Assembly: GCF_019793435.1 (NCBI RefSeq)
Contig: NZ_JAILYH010000007.1
Coordinates: forward strand, 248,001 to 312,000
Length of the DNA: 64,000 bases
Origin: Rhizobium redzepovicii
Lineage (GTDB): Bacteria > Pseudomonadota > Alphaproteobacteria > Rhizobiales > Rhizobiaceae
Reading direction: 5' to 3'
Each line of letters opens with the position of its first letter. Positions within the stretch are counted from its first letter, which is position 1. Positions 26,239 through 34,549 of the stretch are shown here, one piece after another. Both the position numbers and the translations under genes were made by a program. The notes beneath the pieces were generated by a model. That model worked only from the letters and a program-made list of their open reading frames with translations, was not told the DNA's origin and did no database searches.

Positions 26239-27927
26239 CTACCCTGCCGACGCGGCACTGCCGGACTCGCCGACACCGATCAGCGCTCTCAGTGCTTCTT
26301 CCCTGCCATTGAAGAGATTGTCGGCGCCGATCGCCTCGATGACCCCGGCGCGCTCGAGGATGCCGCGGCTTTCTTCGCTGAGATCGGCCATGGCGAAGAC
26401 GATATTCCGCTTTGCCAGGATCTCGGCCACGGCGTCGAGTGCGGCTGCGCCGGTGCTGTCGATATGGGTGACGGCGCCGGCATCGAGCACGAGACATCTG
26501 GTTTCAGCAGGAAGTGCCTTCGCGACCGAGGTCAGCCGCATGCGCACGTAATCGGCGTTGTAAAACAGAATGCTGCCTTGGATGGCGAAGACGGCGGCAC
26601 CTTCCACAGGGCGCGCTTCCGGAAAACGGGCAAGATCGAAAAAGCCATGCCGTCCCTCGATGCGACCAAGAAGACCGTCGCGGGGAAACATCGTCTGCCG
26701 CAAGAGATAGACGAGCGTTGCCGCAACCGCGACGATGACGCCATTGAGAACACCGAAGCTGATTGCGCCCCACATGGCGATCAGCGCGAAAATGAATTCC
26801 ATGCGGCTGATGCGCCAGATCTTTTTCAATTCGTGAATATCGATGAGGCTGATCGCCGCCGTCGCGAGGATTGCCGCGAGCGCGGGAATGGGGAGTATGC
26901 GCAGCGCACTGTGAAGGAACACAAGTGCGGCAACCAGCGTCGCGGCCGATACCAGTCCTGCGGCCTGGGAGACACCGCCAGTCGACAGATTTATCGCGGT
27001 TCGGGAATCCGAGACGCTGACCGGAAAAGAGCCGAACAGGGCGGGCGCGATATTGGCGGCGCCAAGTCCGACCAATTCCTGATTGGCATCGACCTCCTCG
27101 CCGGTTCGCGAGCCGAAACTTCTTGCCGCGACGATGCCGGCGCCGAAACTGACCAGAAAGATCGCGGCCGAGCCGAGCACGATCTTATCGAGAGGCATCT
27201 GATGCAATGGAGGCAGGGACAGACTCGGCAGCCCGCTTGGGATATCGCCGACGACTGCTATGCCTCGGCCTTGGAAATCGAAGATCGCCGAAAGGACGAC
27301 CGAGAGGACAACCACCAGAACGGGACCCGGAACTCTGAATCGGAAGGCTCGGACGATCCATAACAAGGCGAACATCACGAGTCCGAGGACGAGCGAAGGC
27401 CAGTGGATCAGACTGCTCTTGGCGAGCATTTCGACAAGCGGCGGGATCAGTCCATCCGATTGGATCTTTACCCCCGTGAAGCGACCGATTTGCCCAACAA
27501 GGATCGAGAGCGACACGCCGGCGAAGAAGCCGACCAGGATGGGACGGGAGAGGAAGCTCGCGAGAACGCCGAGCCTCAGCAATTTCGCCGCGATACAGAA
27601 GACGCCGACGCCAAGCGCAAGGGCCGAGGCAATGGCAACCCTGTCGACGCTTGCCGTCGCGGGTTCGGCGGCGATGATGGCGCCCATGGCGGCCGCCAGC
27701 ACGGTCATGGTCGCAGCGTCTGGGCCGACGACCAAGAGCCGGGAAGGACCAAAGATCGCGTAGGCGATCGGTGCGACGATGCTGGCATAGATGCCGGTCT
27801 CCGGTGGCAGGCCGGCGATGGCGGGATAAGCGATGGCGCTCGGCAAACCGACTGCGGCGATCGACAGGCCGGCCGGAATGTCACTGCGAAGCCAGGCTCT
27901 GTTGAAGCCGGCTAGGCCCCGCAACAT
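26239..27927 (-). CDS. SulP-family anion transporter with STAS domain
   Basis: This 562-residue protein has an SLC26/SulP membrane domain with ten or more segments. It starts with DIPAGLSIAAVGLPSAIAYP and includes GIVAARSFGSRTGEEVDANQ with ELVGLGAANIAPALFGSFP. A C-terminal cytoplasmic STAS domain spans about 430-545 (LVLDAGAVTHIDSTGAAALD). Members carry sulfate, bicarbonate or dicarboxylates; the substrate here is not known. The ATG at 27927 is preferred because AGGAAG lies seven bases upstream; a GTG 18 bases earlier is possible. Confidence 0.9.
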   Translation of the reverse strand: MLRGLAGFNRAWLRSDIPAGLSIAAVGLPSAIAYPAIAGLPPETGIYASIVAPIAYAIFGPSRLLVVGPDAATMTVLAAAMGAIIAAEPATASVDRVAIASALALGVGVFCIAAKLLRLGVLASFLSRPILVGFFAGVSLSILVGQIGRFTGVKIQSDGLIPPLVEMLAKSSLIHWPSLVLGLVMFALLWIVRAFRFRVPGPVLVVVLSVVLSAIFDFQGRGIAVVGDIPSGLPSLSLPPLHQMPLDKIVLGSAAIFLVSFGAGIVAARSFGSRTGEEVDANQELVGLGAANIAPALFGSFPVSVSDSRTAINLSTGGVSQAAGLVSAATLVAALVFLHSALRILPIPALAAILATAAISLIDIHELKKIWRISRMEFIFALIAMWGAISFGVLNGVIVAVAATLVYLLRQTMFPRDGLLGRIEGRHGFFDLARFPEARPVEGAAVFAIQGSILFYNADYVRMRLTSVAKALPAETRCLVLDAGAVTHIDSTGAAALDAVAEILAKRNIVFAMADLSEESRGILERAGVIEAIGADNLFNGREEALRALIGVGESGSAASAG

Positions 27928-28061
27928 GGGAAGACTTCCTATCACCCCTGGCTCCCTATCTGATGCCGTTGGCCCTCGTGCCCGTTCGATCTTTGTTTTT
28001 GCGGTGCAAACCTAGGCAAGGTGTTTGCGGACATGTCTTTAGTGTTCGAGGAACACGAAGT

Positions 28062-28364
28062 TCATCCAGCAACTTCCGCCGACAGCTTTCCGTCTTGCCG
28101 GATGCCCCAGCCGCGGTCGTCGTGGTAAAGTGTTGCCCAAATGAACAGGAAGGGCCAGATCGCATGCAGCGTGAAGAGGCTGACCCATCCCGCAACATGG
28201 ATGGCATCCTGATGAGGACGGTTCCGCGCCTTGGCCATCAGGTGGAGAATGTCGTGAATGGCAATCATGGCATAGAAAAGCGTGATCACGACGAAGACCA
28301 AGACGCCCAAGGCAAAATAGTCGAGAAACACGGATCCCCCTCTGGCTTGGTCTGTCCGAGCCAT
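28062..28364 (-). CDS. DUF3302 inner-membrane protein
   Basis: This 100-residue protein has two hydrophobic helices (about 13-36 and 58-80) and the highly typical segment NRPHQDAIHVAGWVSLFTLH, which I recognise as DUF3302 (the E. coli YiaW/YibI group). Those proteins often sit next to HlyD-like membrane-fusion proteins, but none is adjacent here. The start MARTDQ at 28364 is chosen because the family begins just before the first helix; the ribosome binding site is weak. Two TACG direct repeats (28414 and 28563) lie upstream and point toward it. Confidence 0.8.
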   Translation of the reverse strand: MARTDQARGGSVFLDYFALGVLVFVVITLFYAMIAIHDILHLMAKARNRPHQDAIHVAGWVSLFTLHAIWPFLFIWATLYHDDRGWGIRQDGKLSAEVAG

Positions 28365-28413
28365 TTTGATCGCAAGCGACGATCGGATAATAGGCCCGTT
28401 GCGGCGCAAAGAC

Positions 28414-28430
28414 CCGTAGCATCGCGTAAT
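28414..28430 (-). promoter_or_regulatory. TACG-N6-TACG direct repeat, site 3
   Basis: On the minus strand ATTACGCGATGCTACGG has two TACG units 10 bases apart. It ends about 50 bases before the DUF3302 start and points toward it. With its flank ATAGAGA it matches site 2 at 8094 over about 20 bases. Confidence 0.55.
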
Positions 28431-28562
28431 CTCTATCGGGGCCTTCGCGGCCGATCCGGCTGGGGAGATTGCCTGTCCAGCAAGGAACGACGCGAGATCG
28501 GCCGCCGAATCCCAATCGTCGCCTCGTATGGCGACCGGGATGCGGCTGTCAGAAGCCGGCGA

Positions 28563-28579
28563 CCGTAGGTTCGCGTATT
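28563..28579 (-). promoter_or_regulatory. TACG-N6-TACG direct repeat, site 4
   Basis: On the minus strand AATACGCGAACCTACGG carries two TACG units 10 bases apart. It lies about 150 bases upstream of site 3 in the same orientation, so the DUF3302 gene has a tandem pair. It is also within 90 bases of the plus-strand small gene at 28652. Confidence 0.5.
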
Positions 28580-28651
28580 TTACGTCTCCTGCAGGTGCGG
28601 CTGTTATATAGTTTTCGCACTGCTTAGGGCAGTTCGTCGGCGGGGGCGGAG

Positions 28652-28963
28652 ATGGCGTCGGGAGAAAGTGGTTCGACATATTTGTCCGCCCTTGAAGCGG
28701 CAGAAGCTCATTTTCCCGACCAGGCAAGGCTGGTGCAGCGACTTTTTTACGTCAACGACACGTTTCGAAGCATGTGTGAGGATCTGGCGGCGGCGGCGCA
28801 GGCATTGGCGCATGTCGAACAGCTGTCCGACTCTGTGAGGGAGGCGCGACGGCTGGAATATGCAGGCTTGGTCGATGCGTTGCTGAAAGAAATGAGGGAA
28901 GCGATAGCACAATCGAAAATTGTGATGCTCAGGCGGACTCCCGTGAGTCCAAAACTACGGTGA
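28652..28963 (+). CDS. small helical cytoplasmic protein of unknown function
   Basis: This 103-residue protein is rich in helix-forming residues (YLSALEAAEAHFPDQARLVQ, FYVNDTFRSMCEDLAAAAQA, LEYAGLVDALLKEMREAI) and has no signal or membrane segment. GGGGGCGGAG precedes the ATG. The composition and even hydrophobic spacing look like a real protein and resemble small rhizobial hypotheticals. It is divergent from the DUF3302 gene and 41 bases upstream of the DUF3300 gene, with which it may be co-transcribed. Confidence 0.6.
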   Translation: MASGESGSTYLSALEAAEAHFPDQARLVQRLFYVNDTFRSMCEDLAAAAQALAHVEQLSDSVREARRLEYAGLVDALLKEMREAIAQSKIVMLRRTPVSPKLR

Positions 28964-29004
28964 ACGCTTCTGTCATTCAATAATTAGAGGGAGGTCCTTG
29001 TGCG

Positions 29005-30402
29005 ATGAATAGAGTTTCACGCAAGCTGCTGGTTGGGTTGTCGACCCTGGCGATCATCACGCTGCAGCTGGCACTCCCAGTGCGAGCGCAGGCTCCTGCC
29101 CCGGCTGCTGCGCCCAACCAGGCGGAGGCAGAACCGTCCACGGCTACACTCCTTTCAGACGATGAACTTGAAGTGCTCGTGGCGCGGATCGCGCTTTATC
29201 CGGACGAACTGGTCGCGGCGATTTCGGCCGCATCGCTCTTCCCCTTGCAGATCATCGAAGCCCAGCGCTTTCTGGATGCGAAAAACAAGAACGCCGACCT
29301 CAAGCCCAAGAGCGACTGGGACGGCAGCGTCGTCTCGTTGCTGAACTACCCCGATATCGTCAAGATGATGAGTGAGGATCTCGATTGGACCCAGTCGCTT
29401 GCCGATGCGCTCGCCAACCAGCAGAAGGATGTGCTGATTGCCATTCAGCAACTTCGCGATGAAGCAGTGGCAAAAAACATTATCAAGACGGATGACAAGG
29501 TGACGGTCGTTACGGAAAACGACAATGTCATCATCCGTCCCACCGATCCGGAAAAAATCTATATCCCGCAATATGCGCCGGAGATGCTTTACGACCCAGG
29601 CTATGCATCCGAGCCGATCTCCTACTATCCGGAGCCGTACGACAATTATTACTATCCCGGAGCCGCTTTTTTTGCCGGCGCGGTCACCGGGCTCGCCTGG
29701 GCGGCCGTCGTTAATTGGGACGACTGGGGGGTGTGGGGCGGTCGCTGGGGCGGTGGTGACATCGATATCGACTGCAACAATTGCCTGAACGGTCGAGACT
29801 TCAATGGCAAGATGAAGTGGAACGATGTCGATTGGTCGAAGGTCGATCGCAGCAAAATGAGCATCGGCAAAGACCAGCTTGCCAAGCTTGACCGTTCGAC
29901 GATCAAGTCCGGCCTGCAAGCCGACAACCGTAACCAGCTGCGGAACCAAGCCAAGGATTTCCAGGCTGGCGAGAGGCCAGGCAATCGTGGAACGGCGGCG
30001 CGCGCCGACGATATTCGAAAAGGCACGGTGCAAGGGCTGAAGTCCAAACCGCAGGGAAACAAGCCGACGGCCGCCACTCGTCAGAATGCAACCCGGCCCG
30101 AAGCCCGTCCTCAATCGGCTAATCGCGCAGCCAAGCCAGCACAGAAATCGGTCAAGAAGCCCAACAAACCGCAGATGGCCGCCAGACCCGATAATCGCAA
30201 CCGGCAGCCGAATGCGCTTGGGAATGTCCAATCCGGCCGCCGGGAGGCGGTCTCTTCGAAGCGGGGGGCGCAGAGCATGGGCAGCCAACCTCGCTCTGCA
30301 CCGCGTGCGGCGCCACAGCGCTCCCGTCCTCCTGTATCGCGTGGTGGTGGCGGCGGCCGTGGTGGTGGCGGCGGTGGCCGTGGCGGCGGCGGCCGGCGAT
30401 AG
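29005..30402 (+). CDS. DUF3300 exported protein with Gly/Arg-rich tail
   Basis: This 465-residue protein has an N-terminal signal peptide (LLVGLSTLAIITLQLALPVR, cleavage after AQA). A DUF3300 domain follows (LVARIALYPDELVAAISAAS, LDAKNKNADLKPKSDWDGSV, EKIYIPQYAPEMLYDPGY). A tryptophan-rich, glycine-rich middle (about 230-255) and a long basic, disordered region rich in Asn, Arg, Gln and Pro lead to a C-terminal run of RGGGG units. It is probably periplasmic or cell-envelope associated; the biochemical role of DUF3300 is unknown to me. It is followed after 30 bases by a DUF2950 gene, a pairing seen in other proteobacteria. Confidence 0.88.
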   Translation: MNRVSRKLLVGLSTLAIITLQLALPVRAQAPAPAAAPNQAEAEPSTATLLSDDELEVLVARIALYPDELVAAISAASLFPLQIIEAQRFLDAKNKNADLKPKSDWDGSVVSLLNYPDIVKMMSEDLDWTQSLADALANQQKDVLIAIQQLRDEAVAKNIIKTDDKVTVVTENDNVIIRPTDPEKIYIPQYAPEMLYDPGYASEPISYYPEPYDNYYYPGAAFFAGAVTGLAWAAVVNWDDWGVWGGRWGGGDIDIDCNNCLNGRDFNGKMKWNDVDWSKVDRSKMSIGKDQLAKLDRSTIKSGLQADNRNQLRNQAKDFQAGERPGNRGTAARADDIRKGTVQGLKSKPQGNKPTAATRQNATRPEARPQSANRAAKPAQKSVKKPNKPQMAARPDNRNRQPNALGNVQSGRREAVSSKRGAQSMGSQPRSAPRAAPQRSRPPVSRGGGGGRGGGGGGRGGGGRR

Positions 30403-30432
30403 ATATCTTCCTTCCAAGACTGCCGGAGGTAT

Positions 30433-31374
30433 ATGATGAGAACTCAATCAACCTTGATCCCGCTTATGATTTCTGCCGTGCTCTGCGTGGTCTCCGCGAC
30501 CCCGTCAGCATCGCAGATGCGGACCGATCTCACGGAGTTTGCGACGGCAGGTCCGACGCCGTCGTTTGGCACGCCGGGGGCGGTTCTCGATCGCCTCAAG
30601 GCAGTTCTGGCTTCCAACGATGTCGACGGGTTTGCAGGCCTTCTCGGCCTGAAAGCGGACAAGCTGCGGTCCAGCAACGAGGCGATGATCACATATGGGT
30701 TGATCCGCGAAGGCGCCGCGCGGCAGATGATTCTGGAGGATCTCGGGGGACGGAAGTTCATTGCGATCGGCGACCGTCTCTGGCCCCTGCCGTTTCCGCT
30801 CACCGAGGGCAAGGACGGGAAATGGTCCTTCGACACGCAGCGCGGCCTGGCGGAGATCGTCAATCGGCGCGTCGGCGAAAACGAGCTCGCGACGATCGAT
30901 ACCATGCACGAATATGTGGTCGCGCAATATCAATATGCATCCGACGATCGCGACGGTGACGGTATTTACGAGTTCGCCAAAAAATTGATCAGCAGTCCCG
31001 GCAAGCTGGACGGCCTTTACTGGGATCCAAGCGTCTATCCGGAGGAAAGCCCGGCAAGCGCGCTGGTCGAGACAGCTGCCTTCGGTGCCGCCAAACGCGG
31101 GGAAGGTTATTTCGGATATCGCTATCGCATCCTGACAGCCCAGGGTGACAATGTGCTCGGCGGCAAACAAAGCTACCTCGTCAATGGTTACTTGACCGGC
31201 GGCTTTGCGCTCATCGCCTGGCCGGTCTCATATCGGGTGACCGGCGTGCAGACTTTTATCGTCAACGGGATGAACGTCATCTATCAACGCGATCTCGGGC
31301 CGCAAACGGAACAGCGCGCCGCGGCGATCATGGAATTCAATCCAGACGCCGATTGGACCGTTGTCAGTGAATAG
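30433..31374 (+). CDS. DUF2950 exported protein
   Basis: This 313-residue protein has a signal peptide (LIPLMISAVLCVVSATPSAS). The DUF2950 region includes FGTPGAVLDRLKAVLASNDV, ATIDTMHEYVVAQYQYASDD, DGDGIYEFAKKLISSPGKLD, GLYWDPS and RGEGYFGYRYRILTAQG. GGAGG lies just before a double ATG; the second ATG (30436) has better spacing. The gene follows the DUF3300 gene closely, so the two exported proteins probably act together in the envelope. The function is not known. Confidence 0.88.
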   Translation: MMRTQSTLIPLMISAVLCVVSATPSASQMRTDLTEFATAGPTPSFGTPGAVLDRLKAVLASNDVDGFAGLLGLKADKLRSSNEAMITYGLIREGAARQMILEDLGGRKFIAIGDRLWPLPFPLTEGKDGKWSFDTQRGLAEIVNRRVGENELATIDTMHEYVVAQYQYASDDRDGDGIYEFAKKLISSPGKLDGLYWDPSVYPEESPASALVETAAFGAAKRGEGYFGYRYRILTAQGDNVLGGKQSYLVNGYLTGGFALIAWPVSYRVTGVQTFIVNGMNVIYQRDLGPQTEQRAAAIMEFNPDADWTVVSE

Positions 31375-31414
31375 GGTTTTACACTGCCTGCGCGTCTCCA
31401 GAGGGGCGCCATTA

Positions 31415-31912
31415 TCAGTCGCCGCATTCTGCACCCAAGGGAGGCTTACTTGAGGCAGCGGCCATAGCGCGGTTGGAATAGCTATCGTTGCCCGTGACTT
31501 CTCGCCCAAGCCATTGCGGCAGGACCGGCAGATCATCTTCACTCGCCATTTCGATCTCGGCAAGCGTCAATCCCTCATAGGCTCCGGCAAAGACGTCCAC
31601 ATCCCAGTTTCTGCCCTCGTACAGGACCCGATAGCGCGTTTTCTCAATGACGTGGCCGGTCGCATGGTGAAGCAGGTCCCGCGCCTCATCGACCGGAATC
31701 TCATATTCATATTCGTCTTTGGCGAGCCCTGTCGTGCGGAATTTGATCGTCAGGCAAGCTGAACGACCGTCGATCAAGCGAACACGAACCGAGTTCTCAT
31801 CGCGAGATAAATAGGCTTGCTGCAGGACATGCGAAATGCCGGCACAATCGCGCCAGCTATTGTTACGCACGAGGAACTTGCGCTCGATCTCGATCGCTTT
31901 CAAGTTGATCAC
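31415..31912 (-). CDS. CYTH-domain (triphosphate tunnel metalloenzyme) protein
   Basis: This protein of about 165 residues opens with the EIERKFLV signature of CYTH enzymes, which hydrolyse triphosphates inside an eight-strand tunnel using Mg2+ or Mn2+. The alternating charged strands SVRVRLIDGRSACLTIKF, DEYEYEIPVDEA, IEKTRYRVLYEGRNWDVDVF and LTLAEIEM supply the conserved Glu, Arg and Lys residues. The start may be the GTG at 31912 or a TTG at 31903; AGGGGG upstream is better spaced for the latter. Inorganic triphosphatase activity is the likeliest function. It lies 18 bases after the hypothetical gene at 31931 on the same strand. Confidence 0.85.
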   Translation of the reverse strand: MINLKAIEIERKFLVRNNSWRDCAGISHVLQQAYLSRDENSVRVRLIDGRSACLTIKFRTTGLAKDEYEYEIPVDEARDLLHHATGHVIEKTRYRVLYEGRNWDVDVFAGAYEGLTLAEIEMASEDDLPVLPQWLGREVTGNDSYSNRAMAAASSKPPLGAECGD

Positions 31913-31930
31913 CCCCTACTTTACTGCCGG

Positions 31931-32398
31931 TCAGTCGACCGGCGGCTCCCAAGTGAGGAAGAAGCCGACGTCTCCGGGCATGCCATCCGGGAAGTTGATG
32001 ATCATGGCCTTCAGCCCATAACCCTGTGGCTTGGCCACCTGCTCGAAGAGCTCCAGGAGTTCCTTTGCCTTTCCCTGCAGCGTCTTCTGCCATCCCGGCA
32101 GGTTGTTGTTGATGGCACGGCCGCTGTCGGTGCAAAACGTCGAGGGAAAACTGTAGATCAATGCCTCGTATTTGCCGTCTGCCGCCGCTTTCATCACAAG
32201 GCGCTTGATGACGGCGCGTTCCGTTTCGCCGATCTGCTTGCGGAAAAAATCCTCGACGAATTCCGCGTGTTTTTTTGCTTCACGCGCCATGATCCTTTCG
32301 TTGCGCTCCATCTCGACAAGCTGAAGCTCCAGAGCACGTTTGCGCAGCTCCTCTGCGCTTGTCATGGAATGGGGTGTAGAGCTCTCAGGTGATGTCAT
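31931..32398 (-). CDS. cytoplasmic protein of unknown function
   Basis: This 155-residue protein has a helical, charged N-terminal half (EELRKRALELQLVEMERNER, KKHAEFVEDFFRKQIGETER) and a more compact C-terminal half (YEALIYSFPSTFCTDSGRAI, GYGLKAMIINFPDGMPGDVG, FFLTWEPPVD). The ATG at 32398 is chosen because GGAGGAGG lies seven bases upstream, which excludes a 22-residue extension. I recognise no domain. It is probably co-transcribed with the CYTH gene and is divergent from the winged-helix/TolB/TPR gene at 32661, sharing a region that carries a TACG repeat. Confidence 0.7.
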   Translation of the reverse strand: MTSPESSTPHSMTSAEELRKRALELQLVEMERNERIMAREAKKHAEFVEDFFRKQIGETERAVIKRLVMKAAADGKYEALIYSFPSTFCTDSGRAINNNLPGWQKTLQGKAKELLELFEQVAKPQGYGLKAMIINFPDGMPGDVGFFLTWEPPVD

Positions 32399-32479
32399 CG
32401 CAGCCTCCTCCAGAATACACGGCGATGATAGGGCGAGCTTGGAGACTAAGGCAGTAAGATACATGACGGCGTCGGTAGA

Positions 32480-32496
32480 ATACGGTATCCTACGCT
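32480..32496 (+). promoter_or_regulatory. TACG-N6-TACG direct repeat, site 5
   Basis: ATACGGTATCCTACGCT has exact TACG units at 32481 and 32491. It lies in the divergent region and reads toward the gene at 32661. The opposite strand reads TACC-N6-TACC, so the site is partly symmetric and could also serve the minus-strand gene starting at 32398. Confidence 0.5.
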
Positions 32497-32660
32497 GGCA
32501 TTTCGTAAGCCGTGACTGCGTCCATCTTCGGGCTAATCATCGGATTGGCTTAGAGTTGGTTAGGGTATTCGGCCGGGCGGCATTGCTGTTATGCCGCGGT
32601 GAGACTATCGTTTGAGACAGCGTGCTGCAGGTTGTTCGCAATCGGCGTCTGGGGGAACCG

Positions 32661-34421
32661 ATGACGAGTGCAGGCATAAATAGGGTCGCCGCCTCGCAGG
32701 AGGAGGTACAGCAGCAACTTGAGCGCATTCTGTCCAGCCGCGAATTCCGCCTTCCCGAACGGACGAGGAAGTTCCTCGAATTTGTGGTCACGGAAACGTT
32801 GGCGGGCCGCCGTGACTATCTGAAGGCCTTTACCATCGCACAAGCGGTTTTTGGCCGGGACGCGAACTTCGATGCCCAGCAGGATCCCTGCGTTCGTATC
32901 GAAGCCGGCCGGCTGAGACGGGAACTCGAACACTATTACCTCACAGCCGGCGGCGCCGACCGGATCATCATCACCATCCCGAAGGGCGGCTACGCGCCGG
33001 TCTTCGATGTCATCGGCGGCGCTGAACCCGCAGATATCTTGCCGCCCGAACAGGCGAACGCGTCAGGCGCGGATAACGGACAGATACATGCAGCAACGGA
33101 TGCCATCGGCCGGAACCCCGCGGACCGGCGCCTTTCGCCTCGATATTGGCTGCTTGCAGCAGGCACGGTGATTATCCTAGCCTCGACAGCGGCTATCCTT
33201 CGGCAGGTCGGGTCGCCGGGTGTAGAGCGCGAAACGGGACTGGGCGCCAACAACCGCCCCACCATCATCGTCGAGCGTTTTGACAATGTCTCTGGCGGGA
33301 ACCTTGCCTCCGATATCTCTCGCGGCATGACCGACGACATCATCGAGAAGCTGGTGCGCTTCAATGATATCGTTGTCGTCACTGCCATGCCGCGGAGTAA
33401 ATCCGGCGAAGCTTCGTTGGAGCCTCTCTATGCCCTGCAGGGAAGCGTGCGGCTCGAAGGCAGCATGCTGCGCTCGACGGCAAGGCTCGTGCGGCGGGCG
33501 GATGCGGCTGTCATCTGGGCAAACAATTACGATGCAGACATGACGGTGCAAGGCATCCCGAAAACGCAAGCAAGCCTTGCCGGGGATATCGCGACTGCGG
33601 TCGCGCGCCCTTTCGGCGTCATGTTTCAAACTGATACCGCGACCATCGCCGGACGCACAGACGCCTTTTCATGCATTCTCTCCTACTACAGCTACCGCAG
33701 CGAAATGACTGTGCAGGCGCATGAGGTGGCAAAATCCTGCCTGCAACGGGCCGTGGAGCAAATGCCGGCCGAATCCAATGTCGTGGCCCTTCTTTCGCTG
33801 ATCCATCTCGACGAGTTCCGCTTTTCATACCAACTTCATACAAAAGCGACGGCCGCGACGCTCGGCCTGGCAAAGCAACTTGCCGAGCACGCGGTGCAGC
33901 TCGACCCGAAGAATGCACGCGCACTTCAGGCGCTGATGCTCGCCAATTTTTTCGACAATGATCCGGTTGCGGCCCTCAGCGCCGGCGCCAGCGCCTATGC
34001 CAGCAATCCGAACGATACCGAAGTGGCCGGTGAATACGGCCTGCGGCTGTCAATGTCGGGGGAATGGGAAAGAGGCTGCACGCTGATTTCAGAAGCGGTC
34101 GGCAAAAATGCCGGGCCACGCGGATATTATGAGGTCGGGATGGCGCTCTGCGCCTTCATGCGAGGCGATACACGGGCTGCGGAACTCTGGTCACGCATGT
34201 CGGATCTCAACTATAATCCGATGCATCGCCTGGTATTGCTCTCCATTCTCGGCGCGCTCGGAAAAAAGCAGGAGGCAGAGGAACAGCTTGATTGGATCCG
34301 ACGCGAGTCACCCGCCTTGATCCCGAACATCAGGCAGGAGGTCACCAGCCGGCTGGCGCGGACCGAGGATCAGCGGCGGTTTCTTGCGGGAATAGAGGCT
34401 GCCGGTTTGTCGGTGCAATAG
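32661..34421 (+). CDS. membrane protein with winged-helix-like, TolB-like and TPR regions
   Basis: This 586-residue paralog of the proteins at 3094 and 4245 has the same parts. The N-terminal domain carries ILSSREFRLPERTRKFLEFV, FTIAQAVFGRD, VRIEAGRLRRELEHYY and ITIPKGGYAPVF. A membrane segment (YWLLAAGTVIILASTAAIL) follows, then a TolB-N/FlgO-like domain (ERFDNVSGGNLASDISRGMT, LQGSVRLEGSMLRSTARLV) and TPR-like helices to the end (ALLSLIHLDEFRFSY, YEVGMALCAFMRGDTRAAEL). The ATG at 32661 has GGGGGA upstream; a GTG at 32622 is in frame. A TACG direct repeat lies about 165 bases upstream. A role as a membrane-bound regulator is inferred. Confidence 0.72.
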   Translation: MTSAGINRVAASQEEVQQQLERILSSREFRLPERTRKFLEFVVTETLAGRRDYLKAFTIAQAVFGRDANFDAQQDPCVRIEAGRLRRELEHYYLTAGGADRIIITIPKGGYAPVFDVIGGAEPADILPPEQANASGADNGQIHAATDAIGRNPADRRLSPRYWLLAAGTVIILASTAAILRQVGSPGVERETGLGANNRPTIIVERFDNVSGGNLASDISRGMTDDIIEKLVRFNDIVVVTAMPRSKSGEASLEPLYALQGSVRLEGSMLRSTARLVRRADAAVIWANNYDADMTVQGIPKTQASLAGDIATAVARPFGVMFQTDTATIAGRTDAFSCILSYYSYRSEMTVQAHEVAKSCLQRAVEQMPAESNVVALLSLIHLDEFRFSYQLHTKATAATLGLAKQLAEHAVQLDPKNARALQALMLANFFDNDPVAALSAGASAYASNPNDTEVAGEYGLRLSMSGEWERGCTLISEAVGKNAGPRGYYEVGMALCAFMRGDTRAAELWSRMSDLNYNPMHRLVLLSILGALGKKQEAEEQLDWIRRESPALIPNIRQEVTSRLARTEDQRRFLAGIEAAGLSVQ

Positions 34422-34549
34422 CCGAGAGATTGAGGTCGTGGGAGCGGAGTGCCTGCGTCGCCCGACGGCCTCTATTCCTGGAGTCTTTTCGTTGAATGCG
34501 CCAGACACGTCGCGTGATCCAACTACACCGCTTTCGCATGCACCTGCGA

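Noticed and set aside
1..34420. The accessory block as a mobile genomic island
   Set aside because: No integrase, transposase, conjugation gene or second copy of the tRNA 3' end was seen in the window. The idea is kept only as a possible scar next to tRNA-Ala.
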